Part shown: positions 1-8,935 of the stretch, one piece after another
Layout: every line of letters starts with the position of its first letter
How positions within the stretch are numbered: position 1 is the stretch's first letter
Source: Desulfobacterales bacterium
Lineage (GTDB): Bacteria > Desulfobacterota > Desulfobacteria > Desulfobacterales > Desulfobacteraceae
DNA length: 17,561 nucleotides
Direction of reading: 5' to 3'
Assembly (NCBI GenBank): GCA_022361315.1
Contig: JAKSBB010000713.1
Span: forward strand, 1 to 17,561
The notes under the pieces: generated by a model
The model's database searches: none
Seen by the model: the letters and a program-made list of their open reading frames with translations, nothing else
What the model was told of the DNA's origin: nothing
Made by a program: the position numbers and the translations under genes

Positions 1-408
1 ACAGGAGTGCTGAAATCCCCATGAGTAAATACCAGATCCTGCGGAACATATCCTCGGGAAATACCGATCTTAAAAACAAACCGAAAAAAAAGACCCCCAT
101 AGGCAGGGTCAGGTATTCGGCAGCGCCGAAAAAATGATCATCCAGAAATGGAAACACATGGAGTACCAGCCGTTCCCCCCTGTTTTTTGCCCTGTTCTGC
201 CTGGAGGTCTGTCTGCGTGTGGTGGTGAAAGGGGAACGGCTGGTGCTCCATGTGTTTCCATCTCTGGATGACCATTTTTTCGGCGCTGCCGAATACCTGA
301 CCCTGCCTATGGGGGTCTTTTTTTTCGGTTTGTTTTTAAGATCGGTATTTCCCGAGGATATGTTCCGCAGGATCTGGTATTTACTCATGGGGATTTCAGC
401 ACTCCTGT
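1..408. repeat. 178-bp imperfect inverted repeat at the left edge
   Basis: Positions 1-178 are the reverse complement of 231-408, separated by a 52-bp spacer (179-230). I count three mismatches (164/245, 147/262 and 137/272), all transitions and all in the spacer-proximal part. In the reading frame of the kinase at 219-2219, two of the three are silent and one exchanges Ser and Phe. The outer arm runs off the window, so its full length is unknown. The right arm and spacer read as ordinary kinase coding sequence, so the left arm is the displaced copy. It may be a fold-back assembly or amplification chimera at a contig end, or a real inverted duplication. Confidence 0.9.
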
Positions 409-2219
409 GTGTTCATGCGGTGTCCGGTGATGTGCTGACGATCTCCAATCATCTTATTTATTATCAGACGGTGTTGATTTTAGGCGGCGTGTACACCATG
501 GCTTGTATCCTTCGGGCCGTATCCGCTAAACGTCAGGGAGCAATGGTTTTTTTCTGCGGCTTTTTGATTTTTTTTGTAAGTGTGATTAATGATATTCTTG
601 TGGTTCGCGGAATGCTGCCCACACCGGAAGTCGGGCACTACGGGTGGCTGGTGTTCATATTTTTTCAGTCCGGATTGCTGGCCATCCGTTTTTCCCAGGC
701 CTTTAAAACCGTGGAAGATCTTTCCGTTGATCTGGAGAATAAGGTCCGTACCAGAACCCGTGATCTTGAAATCGCTAAGGACAAGGCGTTGTCCGCCATG
801 GAGGCTGCTGAAAAGGCAAATCAGGCCAAAAGCACATTTCTGGCCAATATGAGCCATGAGCTGCGCACCCCCCTGAATGCCGTCATCGGGTTTTCAAATC
901 TCACGGCCCGGGATCGGACCCTTAGCCGGGAGCAGCGGGAAAATCTGGCCACCATTATCCGGAGCGGTGAGTTGCTGCTGGCTCTGATCAATGACGTGCT
1001 GGAATTTTCAAAGATCGAATCCGGAAGGTATGCGCTGAAAAAAGACCGGTTCGACCTCCACCATCTGCTTCGCGGCCTTGAAGAGATGTTTATGCTTCGT
1101 GCCGGTCAAAAGGGGCTACATCTGGAGTTTAATCCGGACCCGGGTCTCCCGCGATTCATCGCCGCAGACCAGAATAAGCTGCGACAGGTTCTCATTAACC
1201 TTCTGGGAAATGCGGTCAAGTTCACCGAAAAGGGGCAGATCAGCATCTCCGTCTCCGGAGGGGTGTCAAGTGATCCGCGAAATGACGGCAGATACCGGCT
1301 GGTGTTCGACATCAGTGATACCGGTATCGGTATCGCTGAAGCAGACCGCCAGAAAATATTTGATGCGTTCTACCAGGCGGCAGGCCAGAGAGGGAGCCGC
1401 CAGGGAACCGGGTTAGGCCTGCCCATCAGTCAGCAGTTTGTGCGGATGATGGGGGGCGGTATCAGGGTGGAAAGCACGCCGGATAAAGGCGCCCGGTTTT
1501 CATTCGACATCCTGGTTGACCTCGCTGTGGAAGATGTGGGGCAGACGTCATCCGTATTGCCACGGGTGATCGGGCTGAAACCCGGAGGCCCGGATATCCG
1601 TCTGCTGGTGGCGGATGACGATGAGAATAACCGAAACCTGCTGAGTCGTCTGCTTGAAATGGTGGGGTTCAGGGTTGCTGTGGTTCATAACGGCCTTGAG
1701 GCGCTGGAGGCATGTAAGGCAGATCCGCCCCACCTGGTTTTTATGGATATTCGCATGCCGGTGATGGATGGGTATGAAGCCATCCGGCAGCTCAGTGCAT
1801 TGGAAAACGGTGACCGGCCCGTCATCATTGCATTGACGGCAAGTGCCTTTGAAGAAGACCGGATCAGGGTACTCCGGAAGGGGGCGGATGACTTCATGCG
1901 CAAGCCTTTTAATGAAACGGAGTTATTGGCGAAGATTGCTGAACATCTGGACATTTCCTATATCTATGAAGAAGAGGACGCATCCCCCCCCGTTCAGGAA
2001 GCGCCGTCTGAAAGGTCTGTTGCTTCTCTGCCCCCTGAGCTGAAAGCGGCGTTTCGTGAAGCCGCTGTGCAGGCGGATTATGACAGGGCTGTAGCTTTAG
2101 TTGAAGATATCCGGCAAGAGGACGATGCCCTTGCCGGATATCTTCTTCCTCTGATTGACCAATACCAGTTTGACAAACTGGAGGCATTGTTTACCGATTC
2201 CCCGACATCCGGGGACTAA
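219..2219 (+). CDS. Hybrid sensor histidine kinase, 7TMR-DISM type, N-terminus missing
   Basis: Membrane-bound hybrid kinase expected to autophosphorylate on His and pass phosphate to its own receiver domain. Residues 1-160 hold several hydrophobic segments resembling the last helices of a 7TMR-DISM membrane domain, followed by a short coiled coil (165-205). The HisKA motif SHELRTPLN has its His at about 213. The HATPase shows its N box near Asn331, DTGIGI at about 367 and GTGLG at about 396. The receiver has acidic residues 466-468, phosphoacceptor Asp510 and Lys562. A helical tail of about 70 residues follows. The GTG at 219 is only the first start codon in an open frame: the frame stays open to 138, and the codons from 180 to 218 still look like this domain. 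The real start was therefore lost where the inverted repeat begins at 178. Its stop overlaps the stop of the opposite gene (CTAA, 2216-2219). Ligand unknown. Confidence 0.85.
   Translation: MVVKGERLVLHVFPSLDDHFFGAAEYLTLPMGVFFFGLFLRSVFPEDMFRRIWYLLMGISALLCVHAVSGDVLTISNHLIYYQTVLILGGVYTMACILRAVSAKRQGAMVFFCGFLIFFVSVINDILVVRGMLPTPEVGHYGWLVFIFFQSGLLAIRFSQAFKTVEDLSVDLENKVRTRTRDLEIAKDKALSAMEAAEKANQAKSTFLANMSHELRTPLNAVIGFSNLTARDRTLSREQRENLATIIRSGELLLALINDVLEFSKIESGRYALKKDRFDLHHLLRGLEEMFMLRAGQKGLHLEFNPDPGLPRFIAADQNKLRQVLINLLGNAVKFTEKGQISISVSGGVSSDPRNDGRYRLVFDISDTGIGIAEADRQKIFDAFYQAAGQRGSRQGTGLGLPISQQFVRMMGGGIRVESTPDKGARFSFDILVDLAVEDVGQTSSVLPRVIGLKPGGPDIRLLVADDDENNRNLLSRLLEMVGFRVAVVHNGLEALEACKADPPHLVFMDIRMPVMDGYEAIRQLSALENGDRPVIIALTASAFEEDRIRVLRKGADDFMRKPFNETELLAKIAEHLDISYIYEEEDASPPVQEAPSERSVASLPPELKAAFREAAVQADYDRAVALVEDIRQEDDALAGYLLPLIDQYQFDKLEALFTDSPTSGD
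2103..2145. other. Perfect 16-bp hairpin inside the kinase 3' end
   Basis: The arms 2103-2118 and 2130-2145 are perfectly complementary over 16 bp, with an 11-nt loop. The hairpin lies in the coding sequence of the kinase tail, about 70 bp beyond the stop of the convergent receiver gene. There is no T tract on either strand, so it is not a canonical terminator. It could still impede transcripts from the minus-strand operon running into the kinase gene. Confidence 0.6.
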
Positions 2220-2722
2220 CCTTTATCCAGCTCCTTTTTACAATCCGGGCAAAGGTGTCGGCTTGCCCGTAAGTGTCGGATGTCATCCAACGCTTTACGG
2301 AACTGGATGGTTTTCTGTTTCAGTTGACCGGTCAGGGCACTGATCGTCAGCTGGGTGTTGATCCGGGCCAGTACCTCTCCGGAATTGAAGGGTTTGGTAA
2401 TATAATCCGCCCCGCCTTCTTCAAAGGCCCGGACTTTCTCATCCTCATCATCAAGGGCACTGATGAAAATAATGGGAATACGGCGTGTATTCTGATTGAT
2501 TTTCAGTTTCCGGCAGACCTCAAATCCGTCCATTCCGGGCATCAATATGTCCAGCAGAATTAGATCCGGCGGATCGGCCTGTATGGCTTTCAGGGCAATT
2601 TCTCCGCTGATGGCAGGCCTTACCCGGTAGCCGTGGCGGGTGAGAATCTGACGCAATACGGTCAGGTTATCCGGGGTATCATCAACAATGAGGATACTCT
2701 GACTCAGGGCGGTTGCGGTCAT
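2216..2722 (-). CDS. Stand-alone receiver-domain response regulator with C-terminal CPDC motif
   Basis: A 168-residue protein that is mostly a CheY-like receiver: acidic pair Asp14/Asp15, phosphoacceptor Asp58 in the [11 protein letters not shown] stretch, and Lys110 in the TKPF motif. Residues 122-155 form a helical, probably coiled-coil tail ending in C158-P-D-C161. There is no DNA-binding or enzymatic output domain, so it probably acts by protein contact or as a phosphate relay. The CxxC pair could bind metal or be redox active, but two cysteines alone would need a partner or a dimer to make a zinc site. Its ATG overlaps the stop of the upstream kinase (ATGA, 2719-2722), indicating translational coupling and function in the same pathway. 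It ends with TAG, overlapping the stop of the + strand kinase. Confidence 0.9.
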   Translation of the reverse strand: MTATALSQSILIVDDTPDNLTVLRQILTRHGYRVRPAISGEIALKAIQADPPDLILLDILMPGMDGFEVCRKLKINQNTRRIPIIFISALDDEDEKVRAFEEGGADYITKPFNSGEVLARINTQLTISALTGQLKQKTIQFRKALDDIRHLRASRHLCPDCKKELDKG

Positions 2723-5040
2723 ATTGTCTCCTGTTCACAATAGTGCTGAACCACATCGAATTGATAGGCATGAATATATCCGGATAAAACGCTGCTCAGG
2801 GCTTCATTTTCTTTTTTTATCCGGGACAGCAGTACCACGGCGGTATCAAAATCGATGCGGTCCACCGCCAATTTAAACTCGTTTCGCAGCACTTCCGGAA
2901 GCGCTGCGATGGCCGGCCGGATCTGGCCTTCTTTTAAACCTGCCTGTATGCGGTGTGTCGCCTGCCGGTCTTCATAAACAAACTCGACCGCCAGATGGGT
3001 GGCCAGGGTTGAAAAAACCTCATACTCTTTGAAGGGCTTCCTGACAAAACCGTCACCGCCGTATGCCATGACCTTCATTCGATCCGCCTCAAATGCACTG
3101 GCGGTCAGGGCAATGACAACCGGGGGGCTGTGGGACGTTTTGATGCGGGAGATGGCCTCATAGCCGTTCATCACCGGCATGCGCAGATCCATGAAGATCA
3201 GATGGGGGTGCCTGGCTTTCCACTGGGACAATGCCTCATGTCCGTTTGTGGCTTCAAAAACTGTGAAGCCTACGGATTTCATCAGGTTGACCAGAAGATG
3301 ACGGTTGGTGTCGTCATCTTCGGCCACCAGCAGGCGATACGCCGGGCTAGCCGGTTTTAATCCGATCACCCGGCGGGGGGCGCTTCGGGGTACCACCCCT
3401 TTTTCATCTACAATCTCTGCCGGTATGGTAAAGGTAAAGGTGGTACCTTTGCCCCTGTGGGTGGAAAACGAAAGATCTCCGCCCATCATGCGGACAAACC
3501 GCCGGCTGATGGGCAGACCCAGACCGGTTCCCTGCTGGGTAGATTTCCTGGGGCTGTCCTGAAAGAAAGGCTCAAAAATCAATGTTTTTCCGTCGCTGCT
3601 GATCCCCGGGCCGGTGTCCGTCACCCGGAACTGCAGATCGCAGCCGGTGTCGTTTCCGGTCTCCCTGTGTGTCAGGTACAGGGTGACCTTGCCCGCAGCG
3701 GTAAATTTGACGGCGTTTCCCAGAAGGTTGATCAGGACCTGCCGGAGTTTACCCTGGTCGGCCCGGATGAATCTCGGGACAGCACCTTTTTTCTCAAGGT
3801 TCAGAGAAAGCCCCTTCTCTCCGGCACGAAGGCGGAACATCTCCTCTACATCTTCCAGTAGGCGGCAGAGGTCAAAGCTTTCCCGTTGAAGGGTGAGGCG
3901 GCCGGCTTCGATTTTGGATAATTCAAGGACCCCGTTGATCAGAGACAGCAGGTGTTCGCCGCTTCTGACAATGGTGGCCAGGTTGGTCCGCTGTTCCGGG
4001 GACAGGGTGGATTCCCGGGTCATCAGGTTCGAGAATCCGATGATGGCATTCAGCGGGGTGCGCAGTTCATGGCTCATATTGGCCAGGAACCTGCTTTTTG
4101 CACGGCTGGCGGCCTCGGCTGTTTCCTTTGCCTGGGTCAGTTTTGCTTCCGATGCCTTGAGTGCCGCCTCTTCCCGCTGCAGCCTGGCATTTGTTTCCGA
4201 TAACGCGGCAGTCCGTTCGCTGACCCGTTTTTCCAGCTCCTCCTTACTGCGGTAGAGTGCTTTCCTGGCATTCAGCAGTTTTTGAACCATGGTGTTGAAT
4301 GCATCCGCAAGCTCCGTCAGTTCATTTTGATCCCCGGTTTCGGAGAGCATGCTGAACTGTTCAAGGTTATCCAGGTTGATCTCACGGGAGGCCCGGGCGA
4401 GAATTGAAAGGGGACGCTGGAGGAGGAAACGGCTGAACCATAAGAAAACCACCCACAATACGATACTTTTAATCATCGCATTGATGATAATAAACAGGTA
4501 GCTTGATTTGACCCGGGAAAAAACAATAGAAGGATGGGAGTACAGGGCCATGGTACCGATTTCGACATCCCCGTCCTCTCCGGCGTAGATAATGGGAAAG
4601 AGGAAACCGAAAATATCATCCCCCTTCATCCGGACACGCAATCCCTGCCCGTCTTTTTCCGGTGTTGTTTCAATTGATTTTGCCGATTCCGGATGAATCA
4701 CCTCTCCCTGGGACCAGATATACCGTTTGGATAAATCGCTCACCTGGACACCGAGAATGGTGGGGCTCTTTTCCAGACCGTGAAGTATCGATTCGATCTG
4801 GTCCTTATCCGCCTCCCACAGGGCAATGGCCACTGCCGGACTCAGGTTGAGGTAAAAACTTTTCAGGTCCTGGATCAGGTTTTTTTCCACCCGCCGGTAT
4901 TCATACACCATGTGAATTCCGGTGATGAGGATGGCAATCCCCAGGTAGACCAGGAATACATAACTGAGCAGTTTGGTGGCAATGGAGTGCCGGATGCCCA
5001 CCCCTTGATGTTTCGATTGATGTTTCGGTTGAACATTCAT
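2719..5040 (-). CDS. Hybrid sensor histidine kinase with periplasmic sensor domain (LuxQ-like position)
   Basis: 773 residues from the ATG at 5040. The open frame extends further upstream, but that part lies inside the preceding gene and is not protein-like. TM1 is at about 20-46, a periplasmic domain at 49-178 and TM2 at 180-206, followed by a HAMP-like linker and a coiled coil (250-315). HisKA has SHELRTPL with His324. The HATPase shows its N box at Asn442, DTGPGI near 475 and GTGLGL near 504. The receiver has acidic residues 575-577, Asp618 and Lys668. A helical tail of about 75 residues resembles the tail of the kinase at 219-2219. It starts 4 bp after the periplasmic binding protein gene and overlaps the receiver gene downstream. 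By analogy to LuxP-LuxQ it probably reads the ligand state of that binding protein; this is inference from gene order. Confidence 0.9.
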   Translation of the reverse strand: MNVQPKHQSKHQGVGIRHSIATKLLSYVFLVYLGIAILITGIHMVYEYRRVEKNLIQDLKSFYLNLSPAVAIALWEADKDQIESILHGLEKSPTILGVQVSDLSKRYIWSQGEVIHPESAKSIETTPEKDGQGLRVRMKGDDIFGFLFPIIYAGEDGDVEIGTMALYSHPSIVFSRVKSSYLFIIINAMIKSIVLWVVFLWFSRFLLQRPLSILARASREINLDNLEQFSMLSETGDQNELTELADAFNTMVQKLLNARKALYRSKEELEKRVSERTAALSETNARLQREEAALKASEAKLTQAKETAEAASRAKSRFLANMSHELRTPLNAIIGFSNLMTRESTLSPEQRTNLATIVRSGEHLLSLINGVLELSKIEAGRLTLQRESFDLCRLLEDVEEMFRLRAGEKGLSLNLEKKGAVPRFIRADQGKLRQVLINLLGNAVKFTAAGKVTLYLTHRETGNDTGCDLQFRVTDTGPGISSDGKTLIFEPFFQDSPRKSTQQGTGLGLPISRRFVRMMGGDLSFSTHRGKGTTFTFTIPAEIVDEKGVVPRSAPRRVIGLKPASPAYRLLVAEDDDTNRHLLVNLMKSVGFTVFEATNGHEALSQWKARHPHLIFMDLRMPVMNGYEAISRIKTSHSPPVVIALTASAFEADRMKVMAYGGDGFVRKPFKEYEVFSTLATHLAVEFVYEDRQATHRIQAGLKEGQIRPAIAALPEVLRNEFKLAVDRIDFDTAVVLLSRIKKENEALSSVLSGYIHAYQFDVVQHYCEQETI

Positions 5041-5044
5041 TGAT

Positions 5045-6169
5045 TTACTCGAACAATGCCTTGAAATCAAAATGATACTTCTTGATTCCCCGGGTATAGA
5101 CCCTTGAAAACCGCCTGAAGTCGATCTTGTCGATGTTTTCCCGGCGCAGCTTATGGCGGAGGTCTCCCAGTTTATGAAATTCCGAACTGTTATGGACGAC
5201 CATTTTTGTGGAAAAACAGACCCCGTCAAATGGGGCAAAGTCAATCCCCATGAGATAATCGTACAATGCGATCAGGGCCCAGGCACCTTCCACATAATGT
5301 CCGCCGACGCTGACGGCCATCTGCCCGGATGTCAGATAACTCTGGGTATGGGGCAGGAGATCAATCCCGCCGGTGATAAAGTCTTTTCCCGGCACCCACC
5401 CCTGGTGTTCGGCCGCCTTGATCACCCCCACCGCCATGCTGTCACTGGCGGTCCAGAATACGGACACATCCGGATACCGTATGGTGCTGAGATTAAAGGC
5501 TTCGTATGCCAGGTGTTCCCGCCATTTGGAGTGAAAATACTGGTGGTTGACAAACTCAGAGCCTTCAATTGCCTTTTCAAAGCCTTTCACTCTGGCGTTT
5601 GACGCCTCTGAGCTTCGGTTGCCTTCAAGTGCCACCATATGGCGTCTGCCGTCTCTGCCCTTTTTATTCATCTTTCTGGCACGGGCCATTAAGTGTCTGG
5701 CCAGGATATAACCGGCATGCGCATCATCCGGCAGCATGACGCCGATCCAGTGTTTGAATGTCTCCCGGGGAGCACCCACCTTATCCAGTGGGCTGAAGCC
5801 CGCGTTAAACACAAAGGCCGGTACCTTGAATTTTTCGCTCAGCTCAAGGACCTGCCTCCCTTTCCCCTTGTAATTGTGGAACAGGATGGCATCCGGACGG
5901 GTCCTTTCGGATGCCAAGACCTCCTCCACTTTGGTCACGATCATCATGGGGTTGTCGCCGTAACCGTAGAGCTGAACCTTTGCCCCGAGGTCTTCGGCCG
6001 CGGCAAATACAAACAGTTCCGCAATGGGCCAGAATCCGGATTTGGCACTTGAGCAGAACCAGGCGATCTTCGGTACTGGTTTTTGCGCCCGGACCTGGGG
6101 CAGGAAAAGCATCCCCGGCAGGACCAGGGCAGACAGGGACAGCAGGATCAGGCGTTGATTGCTGGTCAT
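5045..6169 (-). CDS. Periplasmic sugar/AI-2-type substrate-binding protein (LuxP-like)
   Basis: 374 residues with a signal peptide (about 1-28, cleavage after VRA). The mature part looks like a type 1 periplasmic binding protein of the ribose/LuxP kind: an N-terminal stretch starting [14 protein letters not shown], a GFEKAIEG helix, [21 protein letters not shown] in the middle, and [30 protein letters not shown] near the end. No permease or ATPase gene is adjacent. It is followed after 4 bp by a membrane hybrid kinase, then a receiver protein, so it more likely presents a ligand to the kinase than feeds a transporter. GGAG six bases before the ATG supports this start. A sigma-54-like box lies at 6215-6230. 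The ligand cannot be told from the sequence. Confidence 0.85.
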   Translation of the reverse strand: MTSNQRLILLSLSALVLPGMLFLPQVRAQKPVPKIAWFCSSAKSGFWPIAELFVFAAAEDLGAKVQLYGYGDNPMMIVTKVEEVLASERTRPDAILFHNYKGKGRQVLELSEKFKVPAFVFNAGFSPLDKVGAPRETFKHWIGVMLPDDAHAGYILARHLMARARKMNKKGRDGRRHMVALEGNRSSEASNARVKGFEKAIEGSEFVNHQYFHSKWREHLAYEAFNLSTIRYPDVSVFWTASDSMAVGVIKAAEHQGWVPGKDFITGGIDLLPHTQSYLTSGQMAVSVGGHYVEGAWALIALYDYLMGIDFAPFDGVCFSTKMVVHNSSEFHKLGDLRHKLRRENIDKIDFRRFSRVYTRGIKKYHFDFKALFE

Positions 6170-6214
6170 AAGTATCTCCGTTTATTAAGAATAGCGTTTT
6201 AAAATGATAAACTG

Positions 6215-6230
6215 AGCAAAAACCAAGCCA
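6215..6230 (-). promoter_or_regulatory. Candidate sigma-54 promoter for the LuxP-like/kinase operon
   Basis: Read on the minus strand this is TGGCTTGGTTTTTGCT, which has the GG-N10-GC spacing of a -24/-12 promoter, an intact TGGC and an intact TTGCT. The -24 half lacks the usual AC after TGGC. It lies about 45 bp before the ATG at 6169 and about 102 bp from the centre of the dyad at 6322-6341. An AT-rich stretch including a palindrome (6249-6260) lies between the two. Weaker than the other boxes in this window. Confidence 0.45.
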
Positions 6231-6321
6231 TGATCAGATTTTTGAAATTTTTTCGAAAAACCCTGTGATTTAAGGCTGGAACCGATCTTTGCTGCGGGCA
6301 AATCTGTTTAAAACGTCAGGC

Positions 6322-6341
6322 ACTATACATTAGTGTCTAGT
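6322..6341 (+). promoter_or_regulatory. Upstream activator dyad in the divergent region
   Basis: ACTATACA-TTAG-TGTCTAGT is a near-perfect 8+8 dyad with a 4-bp spacer. The first half-site is identical to the half-sites at 10398, 16290 and 17124. Its centre is 131.5 bp from the -24 GG of the sigma-54 box of the DUF342 gene and 102.5 bp from that of the opposite operon, so it could activate both directions. It probably binds a sigma-54-dependent activator; none is encoded in the window. Confidence 0.65.
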
Positions 6342-6462
6342 CAAAAGTGTGTGTGAACAGTTCGCGGGCCTCTGACCAATCAAACCCGTGATTTGTTTCT
6401 GCCTTCAGGCGGATCATGAGGGGGGACACTTTTAGGTATTCAGTGGTGGTGGTTTTTCGGCA

Positions 6463-6477
6463 GGCACAGGTTTTGCT
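6463..6477 (+). promoter_or_regulatory. Sigma-54 promoter of the DUF342 gene
   Basis: GGCACAGGTTTTGCT matches the core consensus GGCAC-N5-TTGCW with exact GG-N10-GC spacing. The predicted transcript start is near 6488, which leaves a leader of about 65 nt before the ATG at 6555. The dyad lies upstream at 6322-6341. Confidence 0.7.
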
Positions 6478-6554
6478 GTCTCTATCCACAGGGTCAGTTA
6501 CCTGGCCTGGCAGAAACAAGGTTTTGGAAGCATGGAACGGATAAAGGAGAGACG

Positions 6555-8438
6555 ATGGCGGGAACAGCAGCAATACCCATGAAAGGTATACAGATTCAAA
6601 AGGCGCTTGTGACGCGTATTGCCCTGTTTTTAAAAATCCTGAACAGGAAAAATTACCGGGGCCTGCTGTCGGCCGGCAGCCGGCGGCGTCTTTCGTCTGA
6701 AAAAGAATTGCTCAGGTTTATGGTGGCGGAAAATTATATTGATCCGGGTCATGTGGAGCGGTTGAAGGTGACCTGCAGAAATTTTGCCGGCACCCAGGAT
6801 GATATCCGGTTCGGCGCACTGGCCGTGGCATTTGACTTTGTATCCCGGTTGGGCCTGGGCCAGGTGTTGAATGAGCAGAAACGTCTTGAGCAGTCCGGGG
6901 ATAAACGCTTTATCGGTGATCTGCTTGTCACCAGAGGACTGTTGTCGGACCAGCAGAAGAAACTGATTCTCCACAAACAGAAAATGGAGCAGGAACTCAA
7001 GAGAACTGTGGCCGGACTCGGTCCGGATGTCAGTATTTACCGGGAAAATGAGGTCACCATATACATCACTGGTGATGAACTGGGGGCGTATGCCGTTAAA
7101 ACCCGGCGGTTTAACGAACGGTTCGGGACAGCGGATTTGAAAAGAATCCTGATGGGCATCGGTGTTATTTTCGGTGTGGTCCCTGATGAAAAGCTGACCT
7201 GCTTTTTGAGAGAGGGGCCTGTCCAGGGGGCCCCTTTTGAAGTGGCCCGGGGGCGCAAATCCGTGCCGGCCAGGGATGCCAGGATCAAGTACATGTTCAG
7301 CAGGGATTACCTCTCAGCAGGTTTTCTGGGAGAGGACGGCACCATGGATTTTAAAAACCGGGGGGAAATTCCCCTGGTGAAAAAAGATGAGGTGGTGGCG
7401 GCAAAGGTCCCGCCCCGGCAGGGCAGAGACGGAATTAATGTATTTGGAAACACCCTTGCGGCAGCACCGCCAAAGGATATTACCGTCCGATGCGGCAAAG
7501 GGGTCCGCCTGTCCGAGGATAGGCGGACTGCACTGGCCGCCCGGGACGGATTCCCTGAGTTGACCCGGGATGGTATTCTCACCGTTTCAGATGTCCATGT
7601 CATCCGGGGGGATGTGGATTACACCACCGGCCATATCCGCTTCGAAAAGGATGTATACGTCACCGGAAGAATACGCGCCGGTTTCAAAGTGGAAGCCCAC
7701 AACGTCACCGCAGGTGCCGTTGACGGCGGGGCAATCACCGCATTGGGAAATATCGTTGTCACCAACGGTGTGATCGACGCCACCATCAAGGTGGAGGGAA
7801 ATTTCAATGCGGGATTTGTCCACCGGTCCACCATTTTCTGCATGGGGCAGGCAAGCATTGAAAAGGAGATCGTGGAATCCACCCTTTTCAGCGAAGGCCG
7901 GTTAAATATGCACAGGGGGACCATGCTGGCCTCCTCTGTGTCTGCCAGGGGAGGGGCCCGCATCAAACACGTGGGGTCGGAAAAGACCAAACCGTCGACC
8001 ATCGTGGTGGGAGTATCCCCCCATATGCCGGGCATCCTGAAGATCTTTGACAACCGGATCAAGGCACAGCAAAGCCTCTGGCATGAGACCATCCTGGAAT
8101 GCCGGCAACTGGAAACCCGGCTGCGTAAATCCGGGGATGCCGATCACACCCTGGCCGGTGAATTGAAAGCACTCCGGAAAAAGGCAGATAAGTTGGCAGG
8201 CGTTGTCAAATATCTTGGCGACGAACGGTCTGAAGTGGTCCGGCGGCTGGAGAGCTCCGTGTCAAAATCAGAACTTGAGGTTGCTGGAAATATTTTATCC
8301 GGCACCCGGATCAGCGGGGTTCATGCATTAACGGTATTACGCCGGGACCTGGCAAAGGTTAAAATCAGTGAATTGCTCAGGCCCGTGAGCAACACAACCG
8401 GCAAAAACGGCTGGGAGATTGTTACGGAACCGCTTTAA
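6555..8438 (+). CDS. DUF342/FapA-like polymer-forming protein with N-terminal helical repeats
   Basis: 627 residues. The ATG follows AAGGAG by about 5 bases. Residues 50-150 contain two helical repeats of the FGALAV...LNEQ / IGDLLVTRGLLSDQQ...LHKQ type, often seen at the front of Desulfobacterota signalling and assembly proteins. Residues about 155-490 form the DUF342 (FapA) region: a mixed lead-in, then glycine-rich beta-helix rungs such as HVIRGDVDYTTGHIRFEKDVYVTG. Residues 500-590 are helical and coiled-coil. No signal peptide or membrane helix is seen, so it is probably cytoplasmic. FapA proteins are linked to flagellar placement in vibrios, but no flagellar gene is nearby, so only the family is firm. 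It has its own sigma-54 promoter and shares the upstream dyad with the secretion genes, which suggests a joint role. Confidence 0.88.
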   Translation: MAGTAAIPMKGIQIQKALVTRIALFLKILNRKNYRGLLSAGSRRRLSSEKELLRFMVAENYIDPGHVERLKVTCRNFAGTQDDIRFGALAVAFDFVSRLGLGQVLNEQKRLEQSGDKRFIGDLLVTRGLLSDQQKKLILHKQKMEQELKRTVAGLGPDVSIYRENEVTIYITGDELGAYAVKTRRFNERFGTADLKRILMGIGVIFGVVPDEKLTCFLREGPVQGAPFEVARGRKSVPARDARIKYMFSRDYLSAGFLGEDGTMDFKNRGEIPLVKKDEVVAAKVPPRQGRDGINVFGNTLAAAPPKDITVRCGKGVRLSEDRRTALAARDGFPELTRDGILTVSDVHVIRGDVDYTTGHIRFEKDVYVTGRIRAGFKVEAHNVTAGAVDGGAITALGNIVVTNGVIDATIKVEGNFNAGFVHRSTIFCMGQASIEKEIVESTLFSEGRLNMHRGTMLASSVSARGGARIKHVGSEKTKPSTIVVGVSPHMPGILKIFDNRIKAQQSLWHETILECRQLETRLRKSGDADHTLAGELKALRKKADKLAGVVKYLGDERSEVVRRLESSVSKSELEVAGNILSGTRISGVHALTVLRRDLAKVKISELLRPVSNTTGKNGWEIVTEPL

Positions 8439-8448
8439 ATAAAGAAAA

Positions 8449-8483
8449 ATCCCCCCGGAGACTGCTAAGGACTCCGGGGGGAT
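8449..8483. terminator. Bidirectional rho-independent terminator
   Basis: A perfect 12-bp GC-rich stem (8449-8460 with 8472-8483) and an 11-nt loop lie between two convergent genes. On the minus strand it is followed by ATTTTTCTTTATTTA, a good T tract, so it fits best as the end of the Dsb operon. On the plus strand it is followed by CGTTTCT, a weaker tract, for the DUF342 gene. Confidence 0.85.
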
Positions 8484-8509
8484 CGTTTCTCAGGTATCAG
8501 GTACCGCTG

Positions 8510-8908
8510 CTAATAATCCTCATAACAGACGTTTCCCGTGGTGTCATAGTACAGATCCACGTGGAGGAATTTATTGACGGTGCGAATGAAAAACTGTGCA
8601 CCGCTGGTGTCGCTTTGTTCAACATACCCCATATCCCAGGAGTCGAGGCCGACGGCAGCGGAGACTTCACATTTTTCATCGTCTTCGCAGGTGATGGTTA
8701 CCTCTTCCCCGGGGCTGAGGTATTTTTCATATCCGTCTGCACCGTTATCCATGTCAATCACCCAGACATCCACATCCCATCCGCTGGAGCTGCAGTTTTT
8801 AAAATAGATGTATTTCACTGCAGCGGTTGCCGCCGGAATCCCGGTTAAACTGATTGCTGTAGCAAGTGTCAGTACAATGAAACGTTTGAATATGTATGAT
8901 CTGTTCAT
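8510..8908 (-). CDS. Small secreted 4-cysteine protein, function unknown
   Basis: 132 residues with a clear signal peptide (1-29, cleavage near AATA-A). The mature part of about 100 residues is acidic, appears beta-rich, and has four cysteines (39, 74, 80, 128), enough for two disulfides. I do not recognise a family. The pattern of KN, a VDVWV strand and an ITC...KC segment faintly resembles the first gene of the same operon (KN, YVDIY, ITPNC...KC), so the two may be distant relatives. GAGG five bases before the ATG supports the start. It is the last gene of the operon, 27 bp after the DsbC-like gene, and ends at the terminator at 8449-8483. Co-transcription with a disulfide enzyme suggests it is a disulfide-bonded client or product. 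Confidence 0.8.
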   Translation of the reverse strand: MNRSYIFKRFIVLTLATAISLTGIPAATAAVKYIYFKNCSSSGWDVDVWVIDMDNGADGYEKYLSPGEEVTITCEDDEKCEVSAAVGLDSWDMGYVEQSDTSGAQFFIRTVNKFLHVDLYYDTTGNVCYEDY

Positions 8909-8935
8909 AATTGCCTCATCTTCTTTGGTGTGTGT

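Noticed and set aside
5041..5244. Longer N-terminus for the membrane hybrid kinase
   Set aside because: It would overlap the binding protein gene by 200 bp and adds a non-protein-like stretch before the obvious membrane anchor; the ATG at 5040 fits operon spacing.
6232..6244. IHF-like site beside the leftward sigma-54 box
   Set aside because: Only a partial match to the consensus, and it abuts the -24 element, which is too close for a typical bending site.
6337..6573. Short minus-strand open frame in the divergent region
   Set aside because: No ribosome site, not protein-like, and it covers the dyad and the promoter of the DUF342 gene.
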